Of a stretch of 64,000 bases of DNA, positions 11,588 through 21,413 are shown piece by piece (position 1 is the first letter of the stretch; every line of letters begins with the position of its first letter). The position numbers were made by a program, and so were the translations under genes. A model generated the notes under the pieces. It ran no database searches and was not told the origin of the DNA. It worked only from the letters and a program-made list of their open reading frames with translations. The stretch spans positions 225,112 through 289,111 of the forward strand of contig NZ_QDGA01000003.1 in assembly GCF_003347665.1 (NCBI RefSeq). Direction: 5' to 3'. The DNA comes from Microvirga calopogonii. Its GTDB lineage: Bacteria > Pseudomonadota > Alphaproteobacteria > Rhizobiales > Beijerinckiaceae.

Positions 11588-12472
11588 TTGTTGAATGAGA
11601 GACTGCCATTGACCCGTCGGATCGACCATCTCGTCATTGCTGTCCGCGACTTGGATCAAGCCGGAAGCTTCTATCGGCGTCTCGGCTTCCAGGTCGGCGG
11701 CCGCAACCGTCACCCTTGGGGCACGGAGAACCGGATCGTCCAGTTCTCCGGTTCCTTCATCGAACTGATCACGGTCGGCGAGGGCGCGGCCATCGCGCCG
11801 CATCGGGCCAGTGCCTTCAGTTTCGGTGCCTTCGTCCAGGATTATCTCAGGGGCCGCGAGGGCCTCGCCATGCTGGTCCTCGACAGCCAGAATGCCGAGG
11901 CGGACGCGACTCTGTTTTCGCAAAAGGGCATCGGATCGTTCGAGCCGTTCCATTTCGAGCGCAGCGGCAAGCGTCCCGACGGAAGCGAGACGAAGGTCGC
12001 TTTCACCCTGGCTTTCGCAGCGGCCAAAGACTCTCCGAAGGCCGGTTTCTTCGTCTGTCAGCAGCATTTCCCGGAAAACTTCTGGAACCCTGAATTTCAG
12101 CGTCACGACAACAGGGCGACGCAGATTTCATCCGTCACCCTGGCGGCGCCGGATCCGGAGCGGCTTCGCACCTTCCTGACCGCTTTCACGGGCGTGCAGC
12201 CCGCGAGCCCTGATGGAGACGATCTGTCCTTCCGGTTGGGCAATAGTCACATCGACGTGCTCACGCCCGACGACGCGGCCGAGAACTACGGGTCGGTGGA
12301 GGCCGAACTCGATCAGCCGTCCTTCGTGGCTTTTGCGGTTCGCGTTGAGGACATCCACGCCCACGCGAAATGGCTGGATGCCGCCGAGATTCCTTACCAG
12401 CATATCGGCAGCAGGCTCATCGTGCCGGCGAGCGCAGCCTTCGGCGTCGCGATCGCCTTCGAGCCAACGTAA
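11588..12472 (+). CDS. VOC-family (glyoxalase-like) protein
   Basis: The product is about 294 residues and starts at one of several TTG codons (11588, 11591 or 11609; no ATG fits). The segment RRIDHLVIAVRDLDQAGSFYRRLGFQVGG is the first beta-alpha-beta-beta-beta module of the vicinal oxygen chelate fold. The C-terminal half repeats weaker modules (about residues 180-290). The layout resembles the Glyoxalase_3 type of two-module protein. His and Glu residues of the kind that bind a divalent metal are present (DHLVIAV, FIELIT). The substrate is unknown. Confidence 0.8.
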   Translation: MLNERLPLTRRIDHLVIAVRDLDQAGSFYRRLGFQVGGRNRHPWGTENRIVQFSGSFIELITVGEGAAIAPHRASAFSFGAFVQDYLRGREGLAMLVLDSQNAEADATLFSQKGIGSFEPFHFERSGKRPDGSETKVAFTLAFAAAKDSPKAGFFVCQQHFPENFWNPEFQRHDNRATQISSVTLAAPDPERLRTFLTAFTGVQPASPDGDDLSFRLGNSHIDVLTPDDAAENYGSVEAELDQPSFVAFAVRVEDIHAHAKWLDAAEIPYQHIGSRLIVPASAAFGVAIAFEPT

Positions 12473-12524
12473 TATTAACCATGATCCTCTAGACGGTGGG
12501 AAAACATCGTGTGGGGGACTGGTT

Positions 12525-12926
12525 GTGACTTCATCTCTGGCGGGCTTGGCCGACTTCCTGATTTTCTTCGTTCTCGCCGTCGCCCTGGTCGGCCTGTACC
12601 TGGCGATTTATACGCTGGCGACCATGCACAACGAGTTCGCGCTGATCCGTGAGAATGTGATCTCGGCGGCGACGGCTCTCGGATTCAGCCTCGTCGGCTT
12701 CGCCCTTCCCTTGGCGAGCGCCATCGTCCACGCCCAGACCATCGTCGATTGCCTCGTATGGGGCCTGGTGGCCCTAGCCGTGCAGATCCTCGTCTACTGG
12801 CTTGTGCGTATCGTGATGCCGAACCTGTCTCAGCGCATCGCCGGAGGCGAGATGGCAGCCGCTTTGTTCCTCGGTGCCGCGTCGCTCGCCGCCGGAATCA
12901 TCAACGCGGCCGCTATGACATTCTAA
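12525..12926 (+). CDS. DUF350 family inner-membrane protein
   Basis: From a GTG start at 12525 (preceded by GGGGGA) the product is 133 residues with four hydrophobic helices. These are roughly LIFFVLAVALVGLYLAIYTL, the SAATALGFSLVGFALPLASA segment, LVWGLVALAVQILVYWLV and the AALFLGAASLAAGIINAAAM segment. The composition and the ENVISAATALGFSLVGFALPL core match DUF350 (YjfL-like) proteins, which have no settled function. Upstream frame is open into the VOC gene but makes no sensible protein there. The stop codon lies inside a partial copy of the interspersed repeat seen at 17771 and 30059. Confidence 0.75.
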   Translation: MTSSLAGLADFLIFFVLAVALVGLYLAIYTLATMHNEFALIRENVISAATALGFSLVGFALPLASAIVHAQTIVDCLVWGLVALAVQILVYWLVRIVMPNLSQRIAGGEMAAALFLGAASLAAGIINAAAMTF

Positions 12927-12955
12927 AGCATCGGACCCAAAGGTGGGTCCCGGCT
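12924..12955 (+). repeat. Partial copy of the AGCATCGGAC repeat family
   Basis: TAAAGCATCGGACCCAAAGG followed by TGGGTCCC matches the left end of the 105-bp element at 17771. The TAA is also the stop codon of the DUF350 gene. Only the first 30 or so bases are recognisable here. Confidence 0.6.
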
Positions 12956-13012
12956 TCCCTGGTTGGAGAGCCTGCGGTTCCGGGCGGCGGCCCCGGAGGG
13001 CTGCATGGCGTG

Positions 13013-13282
13013 CTAAGCACTCGCTTCGACCATGCGGGCGAACTGAACGGCCTCGGCGCGCAGGGCTGGCGGCACAAGCATCGGGTTCTTGTGCCTGACG
13101 GCATAGAGCATGGCGATCCGCTCGATTGCCCTGAGATACAGATCCGGGATCTCGCTCTCGCCCCATTCGAAGGATTGGTAGTCGCGCAGGCTCAGGTCGA
13201 TCTCGTGGGCCATCTTGCTTTGGGTAAAGCCGAGTGCCGTTCTGAGAGCCATGAGCTCGTGCACTTTGTTCTGTTCGGACAT
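13013..13282 (-). CDS. Small XRE-type helix-turn-helix protein
   Basis: The product is 89 residues from MSEQNKVHEL (ATG at 13282; an ATG 11 codons upstream is also in frame). Residues 8-55 look like a Cro/CI-type helix-turn-helix: LRTALGFTQSKMAHEIDLSLRDYQSFEWG. The remaining C-terminal helix is Ala-rich. It is probably a small DNA-binding regulator, divergent from kdsA across 263 bp. Its target is not evident. Confidence 0.72.
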   Translation of the reverse strand: MSEQNKVHELMALRTALGFTQSKMAHEIDLSLRDYQSFEWGESEIPDLYLRAIERIAMLYAVRHKNPMLVPPALRAEAVQFARMVEASA

Positions 13283-13545
13283 AGGAGCGCCCCCCAAGCG
13301 CTGCGAAGTGATCATGACAACCGGTTCAGGACGGATTGAAGGTAAATTTTCTCAATCTTTCCATGCGGATAGAAGCATGTTTTAGAGCTTCCCCAAAGTA
13401 AATCGACCTTTGGTTGGAAAGAAACGTCCTTTTCTCGCTTTTGGTTAAGGATCGGCCAGCTGCTTTCCATCTCTGCTCACAAAGCGACGACGTGCCATGC
13501 ACTTCGCCGCTTTGCTTGCTGCCGCAGACAGGATAGAGACGGCGC

Positions 13546-14394
13546 ATGACCGACACCAAACAGCATCCCGCAATCGTCGAGGCTGGCAGCGTCCGCTTCG
13601 GCAATCATCTGCCGCTCAGCATTATTGCGGGGCCCTGCGCCATGGAAAGCCGTGAGCACGCGCTCGAGATGGCGGCCGCGCTCAAGGAGATCGCCGGAAA
13701 GCTGGGCCTGGGCCTCGTCTACAAGTCATCCTTCGACAAGGCGAACCGCACGTCGATATCCAGCGCCCGCGGCATCGGGCTGGACAAAGCGCTCGCCATC
13801 TTCGCCGAGGTGAAGGAGACATACGGTCTTCCCGTTATCACCGATGTGCACGAGAACGACCAATGCGCGCCGGTGGGCGAGGTGGTCGATATCCTGCAGA
13901 TTCCCGCCTTCCTCTGCCGCCAGACGGACCTTCTGGTTGCCGCAGCGAAGACTGGGCGGGTGGTCAACGTGAAGAAGGGCCAGTTCCTCGCCCCGTGGGA
14001 CATGGCCAATGTGGCCGCCAAGGTGACGGCTGCCGGCAACCCGAACGTGATGCTCACGGAGCGCGGGGCCTCCTTCGGCTACAATACGCTCGTGTCCGAC
14101 ATGCGCTCCCTGCCGATCATGGCAGAGACGGGTGCTCCGGTGATCTTCGATGCCACCCATTCCGTGCAGCAGCCTGGCGGCAAGGGCACGACCTCGGGCG
14201 GCCAGCGCGAATACGTGCCGGTGCTCGCGCGCGCCGCCGTCGCAGTCGGTGTGGCGGGCGTCTTCATCGAGACACACCAGGACCCGGACAAGGCGCCGTC
14301 CGACGGGCCCAACATGGTGCCGTTGAAGGAGCTCGAAGGACTGCTCGCACAGCTCAAGGCGTTCGATGCGTTAGCGAAGGGCAGGGCGGGTTAG
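13546..14394 (+). CDS. kdsA: 3-deoxy-8-phosphooctulonate (KDO-8-P) synthase
   Basis: KdsA (282 residues) condenses phosphoenolpyruvate with arabinose 5-phosphate to give KDO-8-phosphate for the lipopolysaccharide inner core. Characteristic segments are [81 protein letters not shown] and [12 protein letters not shown]. The Cys in [10 protein letters not shown] may be the metal ligand of the metal-dependent class, but this is an inference from position. Length is normal. Unusually for the family, eno is not directly downstream but about 2 kb away. Confidence 0.97.
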   Translation: MTDTKQHPAIVEAGSVRFGNHLPLSIIAGPCAMESREHALEMAAALKEIAGKLGLGLVYKSSFDKANRTSISSARGIGLDKALAIFAEVKETYGLPVITDVHENDQCAPVGEVVDILQIPAFLCRQTDLLVAAAKTGRVVNVKKGQFLAPWDMANVAAKVTAAGNPNVMLTERGASFGYNTLVSDMRSLPIMAETGAPVIFDATHSVQQPGGKGTTSGGQREYVPVLARAAVAVGVAGVFIETHQDPDKAPSDGPNMVPLKELEGLLAQLKAFDALAKGRAG

Positions 14395-14445
14395 CGCCAA
14401 ATCTTTTCTCGAGCCTGGCTTAAGGCTCGATCGGCATTCAGCTTC

Positions 14446-14545
14446 GTCGTCATCACCGGCCTTGTGCCGGTGATCTCGATCCGAATAGTTCAGCGCTTCA
14501 ACCAATCGGGATGGCCGGGACAAGCCCGGCTATGGCGTAGTGGGT
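14446..14545. repeat. REP/RIME-like palindromic intergenic repeat
   Basis: Two GC-rich palindromes lie about 40 bp apart: CACCGGCCTTGTGCCGGTG near 14455 and GGCCGGGACAAGCCCGGC near 14513. The arrangement and wording (ggccttgtgccgg, then gggacaagcccgg) match the unit at 22851. These are the widespread short palindromic elements of Rhizobiales, found between genes. Confidence 0.75.
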
Positions 14546-14621
14546 GTCATCTGGGCCGCATTCCATGTCTTTTCAGGAGGGCAGGTCTGCGCTCCCGCCG
14601 CTCGATTAGCGTCGGTGCCAT

Positions 14622-14646
14622 GGTAAGGAGCTTATGCTCCCTTACC
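14622..14646 (+). promoter_or_regulatory. Hairpin in the leader of the MFS gene
   Basis: GGTAAGGAGC (14622-14631) pairs with GCTCCCTTACC (14636-14646) around a TTAT loop with one bulged base. The AAGGAG inside the stem is the best ribosome-binding-like sequence upstream of the MFS start at 14668. A role in controlling translation is only a possibility. Confidence 0.35.
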
Positions 14647-14667
14647 GGCAACAGGCGCAAAAACTCC

Positions 14668-15837
14668 ATGTCCTCCCGCAACCTGATCCTGATCCTCGCC
14701 ACCAGCGGCTTTGCGAGCACCTTCTCCGGCCGCGCGGTCGAACCGATGGTGGGAATCATTGCCCGGGACCTGGGCTCGAATCCTCAGACCATCGCGCTTC
14801 TCTCGGCGGCTTTCGCGCTGCCCTATGCGTTCATCCAGCCGATTCTTGGGCCTATCGGCGACGCGCTGGGCAAGGAGCGCGTCATGAAGGTGGCGCTGTC
14901 GGTCCTCTTCGTTGCCCTGGCCTGCTCTGCTTTCGCCCCGAATGCGCCCACGCTTTTCACGCTTCGCATCGTCGCCGGCGCGGCTGCCGGTGGCGCGGTG
15001 CCGCTCTCCATCGCTCTGATCGGTGACCGGGTCGAGATGGCGCAGCGGCAGATTGCGTTAAGCCGCTACCTGGTTGCCGTCATCATCGGCCAGCTCGCCG
15101 GCTCCTCGCTGGCAGGTCTCCTGGCGCAATTCATCGGCTGGCGCGGCGTGTTCGTCCTCTCGACAACGATGATGGCGCTGGCGCTTGCCGCGACCGTCAT
15201 CGGCTTCCGAGGCTCATTGCCGGGCGGCCAATTCGATCCGAGGACGGCGATCCTGCGTTACCGGAGCATCCTGTCCAATCCGCGTGCGCTGTTTCTCTTC
15301 GGCTCGGTCTTCGTCGAGGCCATCGCGCTGTTCGGCATCTTTCCCTATGTGGCGCCCCTGCTCGAGGAGCGCGGCGGAGGTGGGGCGGCCGAAGCGGGCT
15401 TTGCCATCGGCGGGTTCGCCCTCGGCGGCTTGGTCTATTCCGCTCTCGTGACCTGGATGCTGCGGCGGCTCGGTATCGGCAGGATCCTCCTCGGCGGAGG
15501 CTTGTTTGCCGGTGCCGCACTCCTCGTCCTTGGGCTCGGCGGCGATTGGAAGCTCGATGCGGCGGCCCTGCTGCTCATGGGCCTCGGCTTCTACATGCTC
15601 CACAACACCTTCCAGGCCCAGGTGACGGAAGTGGCCCCCGGCGCGCGCGCCTCGGCTGTTGCGCTCCATGCCTTCTCGTTCTTCTGCGGACAGGCGCTCG
15701 GCGTCGTGCTGATGGGCTTCGGCTTGCGAACGATCGGGCTGACCGGAGCGACGGGTGTAGCCGCCCTGATCATCGTCGGCGTCGGCGTGACGGCCTCCCT
15801 CGTCCTGCCGAAGCCCGCCGCTCAGCGGGCGCGGTAG
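14668..15837 (+). CDS. MFS transporter (drug/arabinose efflux type)
   Basis: From [17 protein letters not shown] the product is 389 residues. About twelve hydrophobic segments are visible, with the MFS loop motif between helices 2 and 3 ([15 protein letters not shown]). The [16 protein letters not shown] opening resembles the AraJ/YdhP branch of efflux permeases. The frame is open upstream to 14464, but that part only translates the palindromic repeat and a hairpin, so I start at the ATG at 14668. The ribosome site is weak. The 3' end overlaps the convergent queF by 16 bp. The substrate cannot be told from sequence. Confidence 0.82.
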   Translation: MSSRNLILILATSGFASTFSGRAVEPMVGIIARDLGSNPQTIALLSAAFALPYAFIQPILGPIGDALGKERVMKVALSVLFVALACSAFAPNAPTLFTLRIVAGAAAGGAVPLSIALIGDRVEMAQRQIALSRYLVAVIIGQLAGSSLAGLLAQFIGWRGVFVLSTTMMALALAATVIGFRGSLPGGQFDPRTAILRYRSILSNPRALFLFGSVFVEAIALFGIFPYVAPLLEERGGGGAAEAGFAIGGFALGGLVYSALVTWMLRRLGIGRILLGGGLFAGAALLVLGLGGDWKLDAAALLLMGLGFYMLHNTFQAQVTEVAPGARASAVALHAFSFFCGQALGVVLMGFGLRTIGLTGATGVAALIIVGVGVTASLVLPKPAAQRAR

Positions 15838-16271
15838 GGCGCCACGCCCTGATCGGGCAGCCAGAGGTTCTTCGGCAGCTCGCCGGTCTGCCAGAATACG
15901 TCGATAGGGATGCCGCCGCGAGGATACCAGTAACCGCCGATCCGCAGGTAGCGCGGCTCCAGAAGCTCGGCGAGGCGTTTGCCGATGGCGACCGTACAAT
16001 CCTCGTGGAAGGCGCCATGGTTGCGGAAGCTGTGCATGTAGAGCTTGAGCGACTTCGATTCGACGAGCCACGGACCCGGGACGTAGTCGATCACCAGGAT
16101 CGCGAAATCCGGCTGGCCCGTCACCGGGCAGAGCGAGGTGAATTCCGGCACGGTGAAGCGGGCGAGGTAATCGGTGTCGGGATGGGGGTTCGGCACCCGG
16201 TCGAGCTGCGCTTCCTCGGGGGATTGGGGCTGGGAGCTCGCCTGGCCGAGCTGAAGGGTAGTTTCCGTCAT
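15822..16271 (-). CDS. queF: NADPH-dependent 7-cyano-7-deazaguanine reductase QueF
   Basis: QueF (149 residues, the short unimodular type) reduces preQ0 to preQ1 for the queuosine modification of tRNA. Family motifs: [20 protein letters not shown] (the Cys forms the thioimide with preQ0), [24 protein letters not shown] (the ESKS-type NADPH motif and catalytic Glu/Asp), and [17 protein letters not shown] near the C-terminus. It is a single gene, convergent with and overlapping the MFS gene. The rest of the queuosine pathway (queC, queD, queE) is not in the window. Confidence 0.95.
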   Translation of the reverse strand: MTETTLQLGQASSQPQSPEEAQLDRVPNPHPDTDYLARFTVPEFTSLCPVTGQPDFAILVIDYVPGPWLVESKSLKLYMHSFRNHGAFHEDCTVAIGKRLAELLEPRYLRIGGYWYPRGGIPIDVFWQTGELPKNLWLPDQGVAPYRAR

Positions 16272-16356
16272 CTGGATTTGACCTTGGATTGATAGAGGGG
16301 AAAGCTCTTGCCGTCCTTGCTCACATGGGCATTTCGGTCAATAAGCCAATTCATGA

Positions 16357-17703
<1,347 letters not shown>

Positions 17704-17728
17704 ATTCGAGAGAGCAATACACGGAGAG

Positions 17729-17755
17729 AGCCGCCGCAAGGCGGCTTTTTCTTTT
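17729..17755 (+). terminator. Rho-independent terminator after eno
   Basis: A perfect 7-bp stem AGCCGCC (17729-17735) with GGCGGCT (17740-17746), a stable GCAA tetraloop, then TTTTTCTTTT. It ends the enolase transcript. Confidence 0.92.
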
Positions 17756-17770
17756 GCTCCTCGTCACGGC

Positions 17771-17875
17771 TAGAGCATCGAACGCAAAAGTGGGAACTGG
17801 TTTTGCGTGTAAAGATGCAGGAAAACAAAAGCTTAGAGCATCGGACGTGAGTTCGAATTTCCGTCCGATGCTCTA
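17771..17875 (+). repeat. 105-bp interspersed inverted-repeat element, copy A
   Basis: The element begins TAGAGCATCGAACGCAAAAG and ends CGTCCGATGCTCTA. The ends are inverted repeats, and an internal copy of TTAGAGCATCGGACG starts near 17833. It contains the block TGGTTTTGCGTGTAAAGATG. A second copy lies in the opposite orientation at 30059-30164 with the same internal blocks. It fills most of the 320-bp gap between eno and ftsB; the rest of that gap holds the terminator and presumably the ftsB promoter. Confidence 0.85.
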
Positions 17876-18023
17876 GGTCCACGGGTTGGCCATCTCGATT
17901 TTTAGAGCGGCCCCTTTCGGACCGGGATCTCTGGCGAAGGCCGGCGGTCCTGGGAGGATTTTAGCATCGGGGAACTCCAGTCTCTAACACCTCCTTAACC
18001 ATGTCCCTGTAAGACTCTGCCGC

Positions 18024-18338
18024 ATGGTGATCCGCAGACGTGCACGACGATTTCTGATTCCGCTGGTGATCTACGGCATCTCGGCGGGTGTGGCGGCTTA
18101 TTTCGTGCACCACGCTCACAGTGGCGCGCGGGGCATCGAGGCCCAGCAGAAATATGAAGCGCAGGTGGCTGAACTTTCAGCCGAGCTGGATGGTTTAAAG
18201 ACCCAGCGCTCCGAATGGGAGCGCCGCATCGCGCTGCTCAGGAGCGACCAGATCGACCGCGATCTGCTCGAGGAGAGAGCGCGCGTAATGTTAGGACGTG
18301 TGCACAAGAACGACCTCGTGATCATCACGGGGCCATAA
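18024..18338 (+). CDS. ftsB: Septum formation initiator family protein (FtsB/DivIC)
   Basis: The product is 104 residues with one N-terminal membrane segment (LIPLVIYGISAGVAAYFV, about residues 11-28). A coiled coil follows (QQKYEAQVAELSAELDGLKT to EWERRIALLRS), with a short tail DLLEERARVMLGRVHKND. This is the FtsB/DivIC layout; the protein bridges FtsQ and FtsL in the divisome. Its position between eno and pdhA is the usual one in alphaproteobacteria. A leader of 172 AT-rich bases separates it from pdhA. Confidence 0.88.
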   Translation: MVIRRRARRFLIPLVIYGISAGVAAYFVHHAHSGARGIEAQQKYEAQVAELSAELDGLKTQRSEWERRIALLRSDQIDRDLLEERARVMLGRVHKNDLVIITGP

Positions 18339-18510
18339 TTAACAATAACTTAAAAGTTCTGCTTAACTGAATTTCAGTTTATTTTTATTTTCGTTGTTCT
18401 GCCAATGACTTACGCGTTTCATTGTGCAGCGCAAAACACCTTTTGGGCCTCTCGATTTCCGATTCCGACTGCGCTACAACTTTCGTCGAGGAAACCCTTC
18501 GGAGGACCCG

Positions 18511-19572
18511 ATGGCTGTTGCTGCCCGCAAGGCGGGCCGTGCCGGTACTGGCGCGGCTAACAAGACTAATTCCGGTAAAGGCTCCAATCGCGGAGCCGCC
18601 CCCAACTCCCCACAATTCGACAAGAACCAGGACCTGGCGTCTTATAACGACATGCTGCTGATCCGGCGCTTCGAGGAGAAGTCCGGCCAGATGTACGGCA
18701 TGGGCCTGATCGGCGGTTTCTGCCATCTCTATATCGGCCAGGAAGCCGTCGTCGTCGGCATGCAGATGGCGACGAAAGAGGGCGATCAGGTGATCACGGG
18801 TTACCGCGATCACGGTCACATGCTTGCCTGCGGCATGGACGCGAAAGGCGTCATGGCCGAGCTGACGGGGCGCCGCGGCGGCCTGTCGAAGGGCAAGGGC
18901 GGCTCCATGCACATGTTCTCCAAGGAGAAGCATTTCTATGGCGGCCACGGCATTGTCGGCGCGCAGGTGTCGCTCGGCACCGGCATCGCCTTCGCGAACC
19001 ATTATCGCGAGAACGGCAATGTCTGCCTGACCTATTTCGGCGACGGCGCGGCCAATCAGGGTCAGGTCTACGAGAGCTTCAACATGGCGGCTCTCTGGAA
19101 GCTGCCGGTCGTCTACGTGATCGAGAACAACCGCTACGCCATGGGCACGGCCGTGACCCGCGCGTCGGCTCAGACGGACTTCTCGAAGCGCGGTCTGTCC
19201 TTCGGCATCCCCGGCGAGCAGGTGGACGGCATGGACGTGCGCGCTGTCTACGCCGCCGGCCAGCGCGCGATCGAGCATGCCCGCTCCGGCAAGGGGCCGT
19301 ACATCCTCGAGATGCAGACCTACCGCTATCGCGGCCATTCCATGTCCGATCCGGCGAAGTACCGCACGAAGGACGAAGTGACCCGGATGCGCGAAGAGTA
19401 CGATCCGATCGAGCAGGTGCGCCGCCGTCTGCTGGAGAGCTGGAAGCTGTCGGAAGACGAGCTGAAGGCCATCGACAGCAAGGTGCGCGAGATCGTCAAC
19501 GAGGCGGCCGAGTTCGCCACGCACGATCCGGAGCCCGATCCGTCCGAGCTCTACACGGACATCCTTCTGTAA
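18511..19572 (+). CDS. pdhA: Pyruvate dehydrogenase E1 component, alpha subunit
   Basis: PdhA (353 residues) binds thiamine diphosphate together with PdhB and decarboxylates pyruvate. The start at 18511 follows a GGAGGA site by 4 bases; the frame is open further upstream without support. The first 45 residues are a low-complexity Ala/Gly/Lys extension. Family motifs: the TPP motif GDGAANQGQVYESFNMAALW to ENN, GGHGIVGAQVSLGTG, and the YRYRGHSMSDPAKYRTKDEV loop. It is the first gene of the complete PDH cluster. Confidence 0.96.
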   Translation: MAVAARKAGRAGTGAANKTNSGKGSNRGAAPNSPQFDKNQDLASYNDMLLIRRFEEKSGQMYGMGLIGGFCHLYIGQEAVVVGMQMATKEGDQVITGYRDHGHMLACGMDAKGVMAELTGRRGGLSKGKGGSMHMFSKEKHFYGGHGIVGAQVSLGTGIAFANHYRENGNVCLTYFGDGAANQGQVYESFNMAALWKLPVVYVIENNRYAMGTAVTRASAQTDFSKRGLSFGIPGEQVDGMDVRAVYAAGQRAIEHARSGKGPYILEMQTYRYRGHSMSDPAKYRTKDEVTRMREEYDPIEQVRRRLLESWKLSEDELKAIDSKVREIVNEAAEFATHDPEPDPSELYTDILL

Positions 19573-19632
19573 GCGGCGTGCGTAAGCGCCGCTCACAATT
19601 TTCGCCTTAGCGACAATCAACACGAGTCTTTC

Positions 19633-21084
19633 ATGGCGATCGATATTCTCATGCCTGCCCTCTCGCCCACCATGGAGCAGGGCAAACTGGCCAAGTGGCT
19701 GAAAAAAGAAGGCGATCAGGTCAAGCCCGGTGACGTGCTGGCCGAAATCGAGACCGACAAGGCGACCATGGAGGTCGAGGCGATCGACGAAGGCGTCCTC
19801 GCCAAGATCCTGGTCTCCGACGGCACCGATAACGTGGCGGTGAACACCCCCATCGCGATTCTCGCCGGCGAGGGCGAGGACGTGTCCGCGGCCGCTTCGT
19901 CTGCGAAGGCCCCGGCCGCTCCGGCGCCGGAAGCCCAACCGGCCCCGACGCCCGACATGCAGCGGGAAGGGATGGCCGACCGTCCGTCGCCCGACTCGAT
20001 TCCCGGCACCGACGTGACTCCGGTGGCTAAGCCCGCGGCTCCCTCGGTCATCACCAACCGCACGTCCTACAACGCCATGGCCGAAATCCCCGAGGGAACG
20101 GAACTGGTCAACATGACCGTCCGCGAAGCCCTTCGCGATGCCATGGCCGAAGAGATGCGCAAGGATGGCACGGTCTTCGTCATGGGCGAAGAGGTGGCCG
20201 AATACCAGGGCGCCTACAAGGTCACCCAGGGCCTGCTGCAGGAATTCGGCGCGAAGCGCGTGATCGACACGCCCATCACCGAGCACGGCTTCGCCGGCGT
20301 CGGCGTCGGTGCGGCCTTCACCGGCCTGCGCCCCGTGGTCGAGTTCATGACCTTCAACTTCGCCATGCAGGCGATCGACCAGATCATCAACTCGGCGGCC
20401 AAGACCCTCTACATGTCCGGCGGCCAGCTCGGTGCGCCCATCGTGTTCCGCGGCCCGAACGGCGCCGCCGCCCGCGTGGCCGCGCAGCACAGCCAGGACT
20501 TCGCCGCCTGGTACTCGCAGATCCCAGGACTCAAGGTCGTGTCGCCTTATACGGCGTCCGACGCCAAGGGCCTGTTGAAGAGCGCCATCCGTGATCCCAA
20601 CCCGGTGGTGTTCCTGGAGAACGAGATCCTCTACGGACAGTCCTTCCCGGTGCCGAAGCTCGACGACTTCACCGTGCCGATCGGCAAGGCGCGCATCCAT
20701 CGCGAGGGCAAGGACGTCACCATCGTGTCCTTCTCCATCGGCATGACTTACGCGCTCAAGGCCGCCGAGGAACTGGCGAAGGAAGGCATCGAGGCCGAGG
20801 TGATCGACCTGCGCACGATCCGTCCCATGGACACCGACACCATCGTCGCGTCGGTCATGAAGACCGGCCGCTGCGTCACGGTGGAAGAGGGCTATCCGCA
20901 ATCGGGCGTCGGCGCCGAGATCGCCATGCGCATCATGGAGAACGCCTTCGATTACCTCGACGCGCCTGTGATCCGCATCACCGGCAAGGACGTGCCCATG
21001 CCCTATGCGGCCAACCTCGAGAAGCTCGCGCTTCCGTCCGTGGCGGAAGTGGTGCAGGCGGCGAAAGCCGTTTGCTACAGGTGA
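19633..21084 (+). CDS. pdhB: Pyruvate dehydrogenase E1 beta subunit with N-terminal lipoyl domain
   Basis: The product has 483 residues, about 150 more than an ordinary E1 beta. Residues 1-80 are a biotinyl/lipoyl domain ([20 protein letters not shown], with the lipoylated Lys in [13 protein letters not shown]). An Ala/Pro linker runs to about residue 140. The E1 beta transketolase-like domain follows ([61 protein letters not shown]). The lipoyl domain is nearly the same as that of the E2 encoded two genes later. This hybrid is known in Rhizobiales. Confidence 0.96.
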   Translation: MAIDILMPALSPTMEQGKLAKWLKKEGDQVKPGDVLAEIETDKATMEVEAIDEGVLAKILVSDGTDNVAVNTPIAILAGEGEDVSAAASSAKAPAAPAPEAQPAPTPDMQREGMADRPSPDSIPGTDVTPVAKPAAPSVITNRTSYNAMAEIPEGTELVNMTVREALRDAMAEEMRKDGTVFVMGEEVAEYQGAYKVTQGLLQEFGAKRVIDTPITEHGFAGVGVGAAFTGLRPVVEFMTFNFAMQAIDQIINSAAKTLYMSGGQLGAPIVFRGPNGAAARVAAQHSQDFAAWYSQIPGLKVVSPYTASDAKGLLKSAIRDPNPVVFLENEILYGQSFPVPKLDDFTVPIGKARIHREGKDVTIVSFSIGMTYALKAAEELAKEGIEAEVIDLRTIRPMDTDTIVASVMKTGRCVTVEEGYPQSGVGAEIAMRIMENAFDYLDAPVIRITGKDVPMPYAANLEKLALPSVAEVVQAAKAVCYR

Positions 21085-21088
21085 CGTC

Positions 21089-21385
21089 ATGGCCGAACGG
21101 AAATTCGAAGCCCTCAATGTCCCACCCGACGCCCTCGAGAAGGGGGGCGTCGAGATCCTGAGGGCTTCGGTGGTCGACGGGGCGGTGAGCATCGCGCTGC
21201 GCCGCGCCTTCGACGATCCGTTCACCTGGGGCGTGCTCCTGGTGGACCTCGCCCGTCACGCCGCGCGCGTCTACGCCATGGAAACGGAGTTCTCCGAGGA
21301 GGAGGCTCTCGCCGAGATCACGGCCGGCATCCAGGCCGAGCTGGATGATCCGAGCGATCCGGGCTCGACGCAGGCGATCAACTAA
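21089..21385 (+). CDS. DUF5076 domain protein between pdhB and pdhC
   Basis: The product is 98 residues starting at ATG 21089, 4 bp after the pdhB stop. The sequence (FEALNVPPDALEKGGVEILR, FDDPFTWGVLLVDLARHAAR) matches the small DUF5076 family that accompanies PDH genes in Rhizobiales. It has no signal or membrane segment. The tight packing suggests translation coupled to pdhB and a role connected with the complex, but none has been demonstrated that I know of. Confidence 0.82.
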   Translation: MAERKFEALNVPPDALEKGGVEILRASVVDGAVSIALRRAFDDPFTWGVLLVDLARHAARVYAMETEFSEEEALAEITAGIQAELDDPSDPGSTQAIN

Positions 21386-21413
21386 TCCTTTCAAGTCAGG
21401 ATCAATCAACGCC

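Noticed and set aside
18385..21225. A 946-codon open frame on the minus strand opposite pdhA-pdhB
   Set aside because: It is an antisense shadow of high-GC genes. The translation is His/Arg/Gly-rich without motifs, while the plus strand encodes clear PDH subunits.
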